Assembly (NCBI GenBank): GCA_014885115.2
Contig: WKLE02002272.1
Coordinates: 1-31,927 of the forward strand
DNA: 31,927 nucleotides
Direction of reading: 5' to 3'
Source: Asterionellopsis glacialis
Taxonomy: Eukaryota; Bacillariophyta; Plagiogrammaphyceae; Rhaphoneidales; Asterionellopsidaceae
Both the position numbers and the translations under genes were made by a program. Below the pieces are notes generated by a model. It was not told the origin of the DNA and did not search any database. It saw only the letters and a program-made list of their open reading frames with translations. This document shows, piece by piece, positions 1-10,475 of the stretch (the stretch's first letter is position 1; every line of letters starts with the position of its first letter).

Positions 1-35
<35 letters not shown>
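1..35. repeat. (ACTA)n tetranucleotide microsatellite
   Basis: The window opens with about 8.75 perfect copies of ACTA and then breaks into unique sequence. It lies about 220 bases beyond the stop codon of the minus-strand retrotransposon remnant. Read on that strand it is (AGTT)n, and could be the simple-repeat 3' tail seen on some non-LTR retrotransposons. The array may extend beyond the window edge. Confidence 0.9.
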
Positions 36-254
36 CATAGATTATACCATTATCATTACTATCTAGGTATGCATTGAATGCTTTATGACCTGCTAACTGT
101 CCAGAGAAAAAGAATCACCGCCTTTCAAACGAGTTGAGTTGTTGCATAGTTAAATTCCAAATGTTCAGTTCAGCGTGGTCATGAGCCATTTTCTGAGGTT
201 CCTGCTTCTGCCACTCACAAACTGAACTAACTATTAATAATGAAAATATAAATT

Positions 255-1075
255 CTAGCCTTCCTGTTCTTTGGCTGCAAATTTTGCTTTTGTGATGTAT
301 GCCAGCCATTCTCTTTGTTCATCATCCGGTTTCTGCAGTAATTTAGTCAGGGTGGTATTAAATTGCATATGGTCAATGCAAAGTAGCTTATCTTCTCCTT
401 TCCTCCATTCCTGCCTTATTTTCATGTCAACCTCTCTCATATCAAATTTATTGATAGATACCTCCTTAGAAAAGAGAATTTCTTTCCGTTGCAGCCACAA
501 GGAGTGTGATAGTTGTCATATACCACAGACAAGGTTGGGAATCCAGTTCTTGCTGGTAAGAAATGGATGCCATTTAGTTGTGTAGGCTCCTTAAGCAGAT
601 ATCCATGATTTGACCACTCTTCCAAGGAGGAATTGTTCCTAGCCTAGTAGGCTCTGATCTTCAATGGCTTGTGCTAGGACATCCATTGTCAAGCCGCGAT
701 GCCATTGGGAGGGAAGGCCCATAAAGGTTCTCGTGAAGTGTACCAATGTGCCTTGTACCTCTGGCCGAGTTCCAATTTGTTGGAGGTGGCTGTCAAATTT
801 CTGGATGGCAGCTTCTTTGCATTGTATAGCATTGGGGGCGGAGCATTGCCAGATATGCCGTGTGTCTTCATTGGGTATCCCACATTGAGGGCATGCATCT
901 GTCTGCCAGAACTGCCATCGTCACATGTTCCTTCCTGTTGGAGCGAAGTGGAAAGCCATTTTTCTAATCCATCATTTCCTTGTATCATTTTCTTTGCTCA
1001 TGGCTTTCCCAATAGCTTGTGTATCCATCAGCTGTATGTTGCAAGTAGGTGCTTACTTGAACTATTGGAGCCAGC
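255..1075 (-). pseudogene. Decayed 3' end of a retrotransposon (reverse-transcriptase type) ORF
   Basis: One minus-strand frame (codon starts at positions 2 mod 3) reads as a coherent protein across about 800 bases but is broken by six in-frame stops, at 1053-1055, 972-974, 921-923, 639-641, 591-593 and 516-518. The stretch 920-642 is open and contains a zinc-knuckle-like motif, CPQCG-x4-DTRHIWQC (about 895-845), of the kind found C-terminal to the reverse transcriptase in non-LTR elements (zf-RVT-like). Later segments (EQFLLGRVVKSWISA, WHPFLTSKNWIPNLV, WLQRKEILFSKE) continue in the same frame up to a terminal TAG at 255-257. Because the frame is kept and only stops are acquired, this is a dead copy decaying by point mutation. 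The RT catalytic part is not in the window, or lies upstream and is unrecognisable. The element class (LINE-like versus other) is inference. Confidence 0.7.
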
Positions 1076-3590
1076 GTAACAAGAAAATAACAACATGTAT
1101 TTTTTTGAAATGTTTGTGGCGAACGAAAGAAATTAAAATCAACCTATTTGAATATTTGAAGCCAAAGCATATTTCATGTTTACACTTTGATTTCCTATTT
1201 TTTTTTGATCATTTCTTTGTTGTGCAATTTGTTGATTGTTACTTTTTCGGCAAGTATCATTGATTTTGATGTGATCATTTTCGTAATATTCATTTCTTAA
1301 TTTGTGTTTTTCCGACTTTTGATTGGTCAGTACATCAAGCTTTGACGTCATATTATATCTAGGGCACTCAACGGGCGCATCAACCGGCCGGCTTTTCCTA
1401 TTGAAATAGAAATGTGCAGTCCTCAAAATATGACATGACATATCAATATACACACGTATATGTAGATCAGCAGTTGGATACAAATACTAGACCTACAACA
1501 ATATTGAAAAGAAAAGAAAGTAGAGGTAAACTTTTTATAAGTTAATAAATTATGTGCTATTTTAGACTACTACTAAAAACACTCGCCAATCCACCGGTTC
1601 GACTTTGACACCTAATTCTGTACGGGATCCTAGAATACAAACATTGTACTGTACAGCTTGAAGTATACCAGGTTTAAAACTAGCACTGTTGGTCTGGTAT
1701 AGCATGACCAAAACAAGTGCAACACTATGATTATGTACTGTAGACACTCTCAATATAGTATGGATAACAATCTTTTAGCTTTACAAACTACTTCAGAGTT
1801 TTAACAAATGAAGAGTACTCGTACAGTAGTCCTCTAGAAGAACTTTAAATATTGAGGGTAAAGAGGAGCAAAAGCATGAGAAAACCGAAACCTTGTGGCA
1901 CATTCATGAAAATTATGTATGAAGCAGAAGCAAGATCTATTGCTGGTGTTGATAAATTCGCAACAAACGATAGACTGTTGCATTCAAGCATTTCTGATCA
2001 CCTTTTCTGTCTCGAGAGAGCAGGTATATTTTGATAGTTTGCCTCTGCTTGTCACGAATGCGTACGTTTGAGATTTGTCGGGTTTCTACCTGCAACAACA
2101 AGTTTTGATTCAAGTTAACTCTCACTTGTCTTACCATGTTATACAACTTAAAGTTTTTTTGCGTACATAGTATACTTTTGTGCCAAGATATTGGAAGATT
2201 GTCGCGTAGGGGTTGGGGGTGTTCTTGAAAAGGAAAAAAGGCTTGAATTTACTTAGTTAGTACGGACTGGTTCATTAAGACGACTCAAAGGTAAATGGTA
2301 AATCTATCCACCACGTCATCACGGCTTGCGTAGATCCAGCTAATTCAGCTTGTCTTGATCGATAAAACCTGGCCAAAAGGAGCAAGAGTACTTGGACGAA
2401 TCATGGAGAGGTGACTTTCAAGGAAACTTACGGTGTTCTTGCGCGCGCTCGATGCGGAAGAACTTGAACGTGATCAGATCAAAGAGATGTACTCCACAAA
2501 ACTCTCAGAATAACAGTGTAGAACAGGGAACGGAAATCAACTTCAAAGTACAAGAACCGAACGCCAGAGAAACAAAGGCAGGAAACAAGAAGTAAAGCCA
2601 TCCGAATTTCGAGAAGGGAACTCTTGTGGGGGGCAGGATTTAGGGCAGATATAGAGAGCGAGATGGAGAGAGAAGATAACATCCGGAGATTGGGAGAATT
2701 AGAAAGAATGGCATGGGGACACTTCATAACTTTTACTGTGGACATTGCATAAATCTTCTTGTGGGACTCCAGAGCGATAAAACTTCTTGCCGGGAACAAT
2801 AAGAGGAAGGTGGATTCTGGCACGTATGTGAAGGAAAAGACTGTTTCGCAGATTGATGGAGCAACAGATGCACAGTTTGCAATTTCTTTCTTCAGAGAGG
2901 GAACTCTTGTGGCTGGGGCGAGTACAAATGCTTCCAATTTGTGGCTGGAGAGATAAACATAGAGGGCAGGGGACGGGGGACACGAACCAAAAGAGCAAGA
3001 ATCCAGGCGAGCAGGTGGCTTTTACAGAGAGAGATAGGGAGCAAAATGTATCGTCTTCTTCTGGAACATACGGTTCGATCTAAGTGGGGGAATCAAAGTG
3101 GACGGAAACCAGCTTGGTGGACCATTCGTAAACAGAACCTCGTTTCGTCGCTTAAATCTGAGGCATAAAAAGAACATCAAACAAGCAGCAGGCGCTTTCC
3201 AAAGCCATTCGCAATAAAATTGTACGGGATTCACAAAATGCGGTAACAACGGGCATGAGAGTGCAACAAAGGCACGAGCAACGAACAACATCAAACAGCG
3301 TACGTGCGAAGAAACGTTTCCATCAGATCATAATTTGATAATGGATCATGGCAGCAGACTCGAACAGAAAAAACTCTGGAACTGAATAATGTGCATAATG
3401 TTTGGGGTCGTCCGTTTTGAGCGATTGTAACCTGGCATTCGTTTATACATTGAGCGACTCCGAAAGAACTAGGGCTTCTCGTCCTCCGATCCGGCCGTGT
3501 TGTCCCTAATCAAGAAAAATTCTGGTATTTATGAGTTCTCGTTGTTTTATAATACTCCACGATATACATTCAGTAGATAGGACCAGAGTC
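1076..3590. other. Gene-free stretch, AT-rich then purine-rich
   Basis: I can support no gene here. Bases 1076-2350 are AT-rich with frequent stops in all frames. Bases 2390-3180 contain overlapping short open frames on both strands (longest about 150 codons, minus 2479-2937) with no motif I recognise. The 14-base string GGGAACTCTTGTGG occurs near 2617 and again near 2899, hinting at an old degenerate duplication. Nothing resembling a tRNA, rRNA or CRISPR array was seen. Confidence 0.6.
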
Positions 3591-3598
3591 GTACTATA

Positions 3599-3858
3599 GG
3601 TACCTGTTTTGGACTACCTGTACTATGGAACAGGAGCAATGAATAATTAGAACCAACAGGTACAGTACCGGATATATGCAGATCGTCATGTACAGGTATC
3701 CGGTACCTGTACCTGTACATTCTCAGATGATATAACTAAAGGTACAGTGTTTAATACTAGGTACAGGTACAGTACACGTGGAATAAACCAGGTAGGTACC
3801 TGATGCTATCTGGTAAGGTATATACCTGGTACAGGTACCTGGTACAGGTACCTGTACT
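3599..3858. repeat. GGTACC / TACCTGTACAGGTA palindrome cluster 1
   Basis: Five GGTACC hexamers (starting 3599, 3702, 3795, 3834, 3847) are embedded in overlapping words such as ACCTGGTACAGGTACCTG. The words are near self-complementary, so the region can fold into many alternative hairpins. It lies about 1 kb upstream of solute-binding receptor A. Confidence 0.8.
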
Positions 3859-4356
3859 TGGTAAGTCAAGTACTTGTTAAAATATGATATAAGACCTGGT
3901 ACAAATAATTCGTATGTAGAATCTAACATGAAAAAATATTGAACTGGTAGGAGACAATTCAGCTGCACTTTCATAGATCACGTAGAAACAATACGAAGTT
4001 CACAGGGAGGGGTCCGTTTGTGTATTGGAAAACAGCTTTCAAAAACGAATTTTCATATGAACGCATGCTTAGAAGCGCTTTTCTTGGGGAGGGCAAAAGT
4101 TCTAAAATCTAAAATAATAGCTTAAGCACGACTGGAAATTCTGAAACTAAATTCCGGAAACGCCGCATGTAGTACCAATAGATGCACGTCAATCCACGGT
4201 TAGTATGACCGACAGTCAGTATATACTACAGTACCGGCGTGCACAATTTCCTGGAATCCGCGACCCTCGCTCTGTAGTAGAATACGTGTTAGAGGTCGTG
4301 CAGTTCGGTGCGTTGGGTCCTACAGGTAAAGTTCCTAGTAGTAAAGCATAGTACCT

Positions 4357-4430
4357 GGTACCTGTACCGGGTACCAGGTACCGGAAATATGTGGAACTAA
4401 CCCTGGGGTACCTGTACAAGGTACCAGGTG
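4357..4430. repeat. GGTACC palindrome cluster 2
   Basis: Five GGTACC hexamers fall within 69 bases (starting 4357, 4370, 4377, 4407, 4420), plus a stray copy at 4601. It is the same family as the cluster at 3599-3858 and is closer to the start of solute-binding receptor A. The 500 bases between the two clusters carry no recognisable feature. Confidence 0.8.
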
Positions 4431-4845
4431 GGTGTTTTATCTGTACGTTAAATAATTTGCAGGTATACTATTTTTTAGTACTTTGTCATGAATAGTGCTG
4501 TAATAAAAACGACTACAGTATTATCTCTTGATAGGGAACCCGAATCACACCGTAGGACTGAAGCAAAGAGTTCTTATTTCCACATGAATGAGTCCTACCT
4601 GGTACCGATAGGACTCTAGAGAGAACCGTAGACAAAGGCACTACATGAACACCAAACTCTACAATTGAAATTCTGTACTGATTTGATATTTGCAAAGTTG
4701 ACGCCTGTTTGAAAATAAACATAATCCTTGCTACCGAAACAAGAACCATTTCGTTCGCGAACTGATCCAGAGAAATACAAAAAGGGAAACAAATTTTAGA
4801 TACGTACAGTGAACAAGCTGGTTTTCCAGTGATCTTTCTGATCCG

Positions 4846-7800
4846 ATGAAAGACGAAAATGAAGATGTTACAAGACCAAGACAACGCTTCACCAACAGGA
4901 AGAGTTTTGACGATGATCCGGATCAACCAATCATACCCCGCAAATTGTCTGCTGAAGAATACACCGCCCGGGAAGCTCAAGAACAACAAAGTACAACGAA
5001 AACCACAACCTCAAGTTCAGAGGAAGAACCTGCACGGAAATTAAATACACCCCAAACAAAATATCCAAGCTTTAATCCCACGACTTCAACTCCTTCAGTT
5101 GCAATGGCTTCGCTATACGGAACAGAAAGCGAACCTAATTCAAAATCCACTACGTTGAATAAAACACCACTAGAAAGCAATGAGCAGACTCCTGTCATAT
5201 CAGAGCCGAACAATATTGTTGGTGTAGATGTGGAACAGAAACAGCCCGCAAGGAGTAGCAACCATGACGATGATTCTAGCTCACTGGGACGGACTGGCGT
5301 GCATGGAGAAGAGACCAATCAAAATCCAAACCACTCTGCTTTGAATACAGTAACTGATAACACAACAACGACTAAAAATAGCGAGCAAAGACATGCCACA
5401 TCAGAATCAAACAATGCGGACGTGGAATATAAACAAGCCTCAAAGAGCAATAAGTATGATGATGCTAGCTGTGATGTTTCGGCGTCGTCATCAGTTTTCC
5501 GTCATTCACTAGCTTATCTAGAGGCAAACGAAGGAGAGGAAGCTTCACGGAAATGTATGAGCAAGCAACAAACTTATCCTGGCTCTGCGATTGGCATCGA
5601 TGTCAACGAGGGAGGAACGAATGGATTGGGAGTTGCCCGATGGCCAGAAGCTCACGAAGAGTTATTGTCAACAAATACGAACCTTTTTCATTCAAAAACA
5701 TTGGTGTCAGAGGATCAAATGAGCGAACGCAAGTCAGAGCTCCACTTAGATGACACAAAAGACACAATGAAATCGGATAGCTCTACTCCTTGCCCACCAG
5801 CCTTTTCATTGAATGATTACATATCCTCTGAAGTTCAGCCAGGTGCAGTAAGAGTTTCTGGTATTGGCTTTACTGACGAGCCCATGGTGCCAGAAAATCC
5901 CAATCCAGAAATGTATCCGGTTGAAGCAAGGTTGGTCGAGACAGATTCTGAAGGGAGTAACCTATCAATCAGAGCTTTAGTACAGGCTGTAGATGTACGA
6001 GTAATAAATAACCAGAGGCGACTGATAATAGTAATAGTAACTGGTGTTCTCACAGTCGTGATAGGGCTGTCTATTGGGTTGACTCGTAAAGACACCAACC
6101 CCTCCTCAAATCCTCCCACCTCACCCCCAGAAAGAAAGCCAACATTGGTGAAAATGCACGAGGAGAAAGTTTTGCGTTGTGGAGTACCCAACAAAGTTGG
6201 CTTTAGTGCTGTCAACGACACAACTGGTGAGAGAGTCGGATTTGAGATTGACTTGGTAAGACAGAATAGGTGCTCCACCACCTCTTTTTGGTCTCACCGA
6301 TACACTCAAAAAATTGCTATTTTTGTGTTCCTCTGTAAAATCAGTGTAAAGCATTGGCTGCAGCGGTGTTTAGTGGCAGTGACAGTGATTCCAAGATCCA
6401 ATATGTAGAACTTACCGCTGCAAATAGATTTGAAGCACTTGCCAACGGAACGGTGGACGTGATAATCCGAACAACAACTCATACCATGGAACGGGATGTG
6501 TATCAGGTAGGACATACTATGCTGGTATTATATCATTTTGGAACGTGGTTGACAATGGTACTGACACTTGCTTTTTTTGAATTAAACAGCATGAATCAGG
6601 CGTAGGGTTCACCTTTTCAATTCCATACCTTTACGATGGTCTGGGATTTGCCGGAGACCCTTTCTTCCTCGAATGTGCTGAAAACCTTATGAGAGGATTA
6701 TCAACATCAAAAAGCAATGAAAGCATCCCTATGGGCGACTGTGATGATTTGAAAATTTGTGTAGACAGAGCCACCACACATATCGACATACTTCGACAGA
6801 GACTTCCAAATAAAGCCATCGTTGAATTCCCGACCGATGTGCTTGCAGATGGCCTGACAGATGATGCATGTAATACAATTGCCGAAATTTCATTTGATAC
6901 CGTCAGAAGTGCGGGTTACAACGGTCCATATCAGATTGGTACAAGTTTATTCTCGAAAGAACCACTTGCAATGGTCACGCGAGATGGAGACAACGAATGG
7001 TCAGATTTTGTTAACTGGGTGCTCAGGGCCTTGCTGTATGCGGAACAAGAAGGCATCACACAAAGTACCGCTAACAAATTGAACCAAACCGACGCTTTCG
7101 GTCCTCAGTATGCGGATATGTTTATCAAAGCAGTAGGTACAGTGGGAAACTATGGGGAGATGTATCAACACCTCAACGGGGTATTACCTAGACAGGGGTT
7201 GAACTTATTGAATGTTGGAGATACTGGTTTAATGTATTCGCTGCCTTTCGGTCGTACTGAAAAAAATGGCCCAGGTCCCGTGGAAGATGGTTTGATAAGT
7301 GAGATAATGGGAAGAAAAAAAAAGGAACTACGTTGTGCGATTTCACGTCGGGTTGGCTTTGGAGAGTACTCGCAGAATGGGGCTGAATGGACCGGTCTTG
7401 ATGCGGACTATTGCAGAGCTTTGTCTGCAAGTCTTTTTGGTGATGCCGAAAAAGTGAAATTCGTGGAGGTAGAAGACCAAGAAGTCATCGAAACAAAGTT
7501 CAAAAATCGAGAAGTGGACGTCGTCGCTGGTGTTGCACCAAATATAAAAATGGACTCTACTGCTGGTCTGTTTTTTTCTGTACCTTATTTCTTTGAAGCT
7601 TCGTAAGTTGTTCGGTGCTCTAATCCATTACACTGGTTCCCTGGAAGGAAGTTATCTCACATTTTCTTATTTCATGCCTGAATTTGGAGTAGGTCTGGTG
7701 AGTCGCGTGCGCTAGCGACTAGTCAAGATGATGATCAGTGGTCTGCTTTTGTTTCCTGGGTGGTGTCGAGTACGTTTTATGCTGAAGAGAATGGCATCAC

Positions 7801-7996
7801 AAAAAGCACGCAAAATCAAATGCCTATAGTGGAAAGCTTTGGTAGCGGCTTTACAAGGATGTTCCGTGACGCAATCTTAGCTGTGGGTAACTATGGAGAG
7901 ATGTACGATCGTAGCGTGGAGAAAGTGATACCGCGCGAGGGGCGGAATATGCTAAATTTTAACAGCCCGCAGCATTTTCCTCTGCCCATACATTAA
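4846..7996 (+). CDS. Single-pass membrane protein with tandem AapJ-type solute-binding domains (paralogue A)
   Basis: Predicted 962 residues from four exons: 4846-6255, 6345-6506, 6590-7602, 7693-7996. The introns are 89, 83 and 90 bases, all GT-AG, in phases 0, 0 and 2, and they restore frame exactly. Residues 1-390 are acidic, Ser/Thr/Asn-rich and probably disordered. A TM helix lies at about 393-412, preceded by NNQRR, which suggests a cytosolic N-terminus. A family-3 solute-binding domain follows at about 440-750: VLRCGV, GFEIDL, CKALAAAVF, VDVIIRTTTHTMERD, EPLAMVTRDGD (648) and VGNYGEMY (about 710), the order seen in the bacterial general L-amino-acid-binding proteins AapJ/BztA. A second, shortened copy occupies about 771-962. 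Start: the first ATG, which gives the RKLSAEEY block shared with paralogue B (RKLSVGEY). Extracellular amino-acid binding is inferred; no permease or kinase is attached. Confidence 0.85.
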
Positions 7997-8598
7997 TAGA
8001 AAGTACGAGGAACCCTGCCAGATCTTTTTCTTAATTTTGAAACCCAATCACCTTCTTGTTTTGATCCGATTGACGTTGTGTACATTATCAATATATCTGC
8101 TGGCCGATGACACACTTAAGCATAGATTATTGGAGTAATAACTATTAAAAGGTTCTTTGGTTCGCTGTGTCTTCTCATGTACTGCACTTTTCTCGAATTA
8201 CATGACTACCCCACTCTTGAATTCAATATAGCTTCACGATACTTAAACGCGATGTAGTGAGTCTTTCCCGCTCATGAAGATCCAAAGTAGTTGCATTTGA
8301 CATTTCCATTTCAGGAGGTCCTTTTGTAGAGCCTTGACCTGGTCCCTAGCCTACAGATTGCTCCAATTTATTGTGCATGCGTGACTTCCTCTTGAAAATT
8401 TTTGAAGTTTCTGCGAATCACAAGGACTCTCTTGACTGGCCCAAAGCACCATTTTATCAAATAAAGATCCTTTCATGGAGACCTTTGATCATATTTCATT
8501 AAGTTCTAATATTGTATTTGAAGAGCTGCTAATCGGTGGAACAAGTTGTACTTATGGCGAGGAAGCCATCAAAAATGAACACCAAAGTTCAAAATAGA
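7997..8598. other. 3'-3' intergenic gap
   Basis: About 600 bases lie between the stop codons of solute-binding receptor A (plus) and the RING protein (minus). The sequence is AT-rich with no open frame worth calling, and no repeat or RNA gene was recognised. It presumably holds both 3' UTRs. It is the longest of the four tail-to-tail gaps in the window. Confidence 0.6.
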
Positions 8599-10164
8599 TC
8601 AAACCGAAGATGGTTTTAAATCAGTGCGGCATAATGGGCAGCATGTTCTACGTGCTCTCCGTCTTCCTGATACCTCCCCACCACCAATATTTCGCTGACT
8701 TGGTTCCCATCGCCCTCCGATCCAGCCAGCTAGGCACTTCTGATGAAAAACATGCCCACATTTTGTTCGCACTATAGCATTGCCGCCACTGCGCACGTTC
8801 AAATCGTTGTCGCTCAAGGCATCATCATCGCTCCTGGACTGATGCGACCCTTCTTCGTCAGATTGGGCCGGACCTAGTTCCGACAAATTCGTAGAGGATC
8901 GGCTTTGCTCACTGAAAGAACCGTTGTTTACAATAGGTTGTTGTAGTGCATGATAAGTGTCGCTTTCTACACTAATTTCAAATTCAGACATACAAATGCA
9001 GCATTCCTTAGAAATCAAACCGCCTATATGACTGGGGCTGGTGTCCATAGAAACTGGTACGAACACCAGTTGTTCGTCCGTTGAAGTGCCACCCTCACGG
9101 CTATCGGTTTTCGAAACAAGTTTTACGTGTTCAAATGAGTCCAAAATCTCTTGAGCACTAACTACCTCCCCGGATAAAAGACCCTCCTCCTCGTCCATGC
9201 GATCCTGTAAATCAGAAAAAGCATTCATTTCTTCAGAGGCTTGTCTTAAGAGCCAAAGATAAATGCACGGCAGAAAAAGTAGAGGTATAATCAGTGCAAA
9301 CGTGAACATCTGAAGCGTCGTCACGTACACCGACAGAGCATGGTATAGATTTGGACAGGTAGCATCGCATGCGTTGAAGTGCGTATTGGAGTCTGAGTTA
9401 TCATCTGAAGCTGTTAAACCAACTTCTTTTTCTGTTTCCTCAAGAACCATACCTTCCTCTTGATCATGGTAATCATTGCATGATTGCATAAGGGTTACAC
9501 CTCCATAAACGTACAGAAGGCAAATTGTATGAAAAAGCTGATCGTACATTCGAACCTGCCGTGGCCGGACAGGTCCATCTCGTTCTCTAGAATATTGGAA
9601 TAAGTAAGATCGAGCTTGCGCATGATATGGGGCATATATCACCAAAAAGAGAGATGCACCAGCATAAAAATGTAGGGGTTGGGAACATTTACGTCTTACA
9701 TCCAGGACGAAAGCAGCATACAGTACCCACAGAAGCGCCACAAAGACAATCGATCCTAACGGAACGATCGGCCACGTGATGGTTGAGAAAAGACACCGCA
9801 GCCGTCGCGTGAGCGGTGCGATACTCCCATTCCTATCATTTTCATCGCCTTGTGTTGTCTGCGGAGTACGGGGTCGTTCTTCATTGTCGACTGTAGATGA
9901 CTGTAATCTTCTATTATCGAATGGTTCGGAACTCACTTGATTTTCTTCATCCACGACTTCGGGCGTCAGCGACCGCACAGCTCCTACCGAATCATCGCCA
10001 ATGGAAGCTTCCTGATTTGTCACATCCGAAGAATTCAATTCACTCTGATAGGCCTGTGCACCGTAGGCTGCATCTCTTTGATCAGAACTCCTTATCAGGC
10101 TTGTCGATTCGTCTTGGAAATCATCCTGCATTTTGGGACTGAGAAGAGAAAGAATTGCCACCAA
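8599..10164 (-). CDS. Four-TM RING-H2 protein, probable membrane E3 ubiquitin ligase
   Basis: Single exon, 521 residues. The N-terminal 120 residues are polar. Hydrophobic helices lie at about 131-155, 165-181, 208-226 and 275-306. A RING-H2 finger at the C-terminus has C388-x2-C391, then C469-x-H471-x2-H474-x2-C477 and C509-x2-C512, a complete C3H2C3 ligand set. The usual role of such proteins is to recruit an E2 and ubiquitinate substrates at an endomembrane. Oddities: the first RING loop is 77 residues long and acidic (the usual range is roughly 9-39), and the loop before the last pair carries a basic RRRARR patch. Residues 227-270 form an acidic Cys-containing loop between helices 3 and 4. 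The start is uncertain: Met12 (10129-10131) is an equally good initiator. The gene is tail-to-tail with receptor A and head-to-head with the gene at 11726. Confidence 0.85.
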   Translation of the reverse strand: MVAILSLLSPKMQDDFQDESTSLIRSSDQRDAAYGAQAYQSELNSSDVTNQEASIGDDSVGAVRSLTPEVVDEENQVSSEPFDNRRLQSSTVDNEERPRTPQTTQGDENDRNGSIAPLTRRLRCLFSTITWPIVPLGSIVFVALLWVLYAAFVLDVRRKCSQPLHFYAGASLFLVIYAPYHAQARSYLFQYSRERDGPVRPRQVRMYDQLFHTICLLYVYGGVTLMQSCNDYHDQEEGMVLEETEKEVGLTASDDNSDSNTHFNACDATCPNLYHALSVYVTTLQMFTFALIIPLLFLPCIYLWLLRQASEEMNAFSDLQDRMDEEEGLLSGEVVSAQEILDSFEHVKLVSKTDSREGGTSTDEQLVFVPVSMDTSPSHIGGLISKECCICMSEFEISVESDTYHALQQPIVNNGSFSEQSRSSTNLSELGPAQSDEEGSHQSRSDDDALSDNDLNVRSGGNAIVRTKCGHVFHQKCLAGWIGGRWEPSQRNIGGGEVSGRRRARRTCCPLCRTDLKPSSV

Positions 10165-10475
10165 CCCAGAAAATATCTTTTTTGCTTCTTTTAATATTGC
10201 GTATCCTCGGAAGGGTTACGAAGATCAAAGCTTACTAACTAAGCTTGACCTTTCATCAGCAGATGAGATTTTCTCTGATTTTATCTTGGAAGCCGTTGAC
10301 AGGTCGTGGGTTACAATTATTGTCATGCACCGTTTGGTATTTGTGAACCAGGTAATTCTAGAATCTTGGACTCCAAAAACGAAAACAGCGCTACATGAGA
10401 ACTCCTGTAGTCCCACAAGTGAGCCGGAGGACCTCAAGTCAGTCTATCTCCCATGCAAAAAAATTCCCACCAGGC

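Noticed and set aside
2479..2937. 152-codon minus-strand open frame
   Set aside because: It overlaps equally long frames on the plus strand, has no recognisable domain, and its composition (Ser/Leu/Phe-rich antisense of a purine-rich tract) is explained by base skew.
6256..6408. Continuation of the receptor A first frame past 6255 to a stop at 6408
   Set aside because: Comparison with paralogue B and with AapJ places a GT-AG intron at 6256-6344; the read-through peptide loses the domain signature.
8815..8960. RING loop insertion as an unspliced intron
   Set aside because: The plausible GT-AG pair inside it would remove 143 bases, which breaks the frame, and the insertion is open throughout with low-complexity acidic composition typical of a disordered loop.
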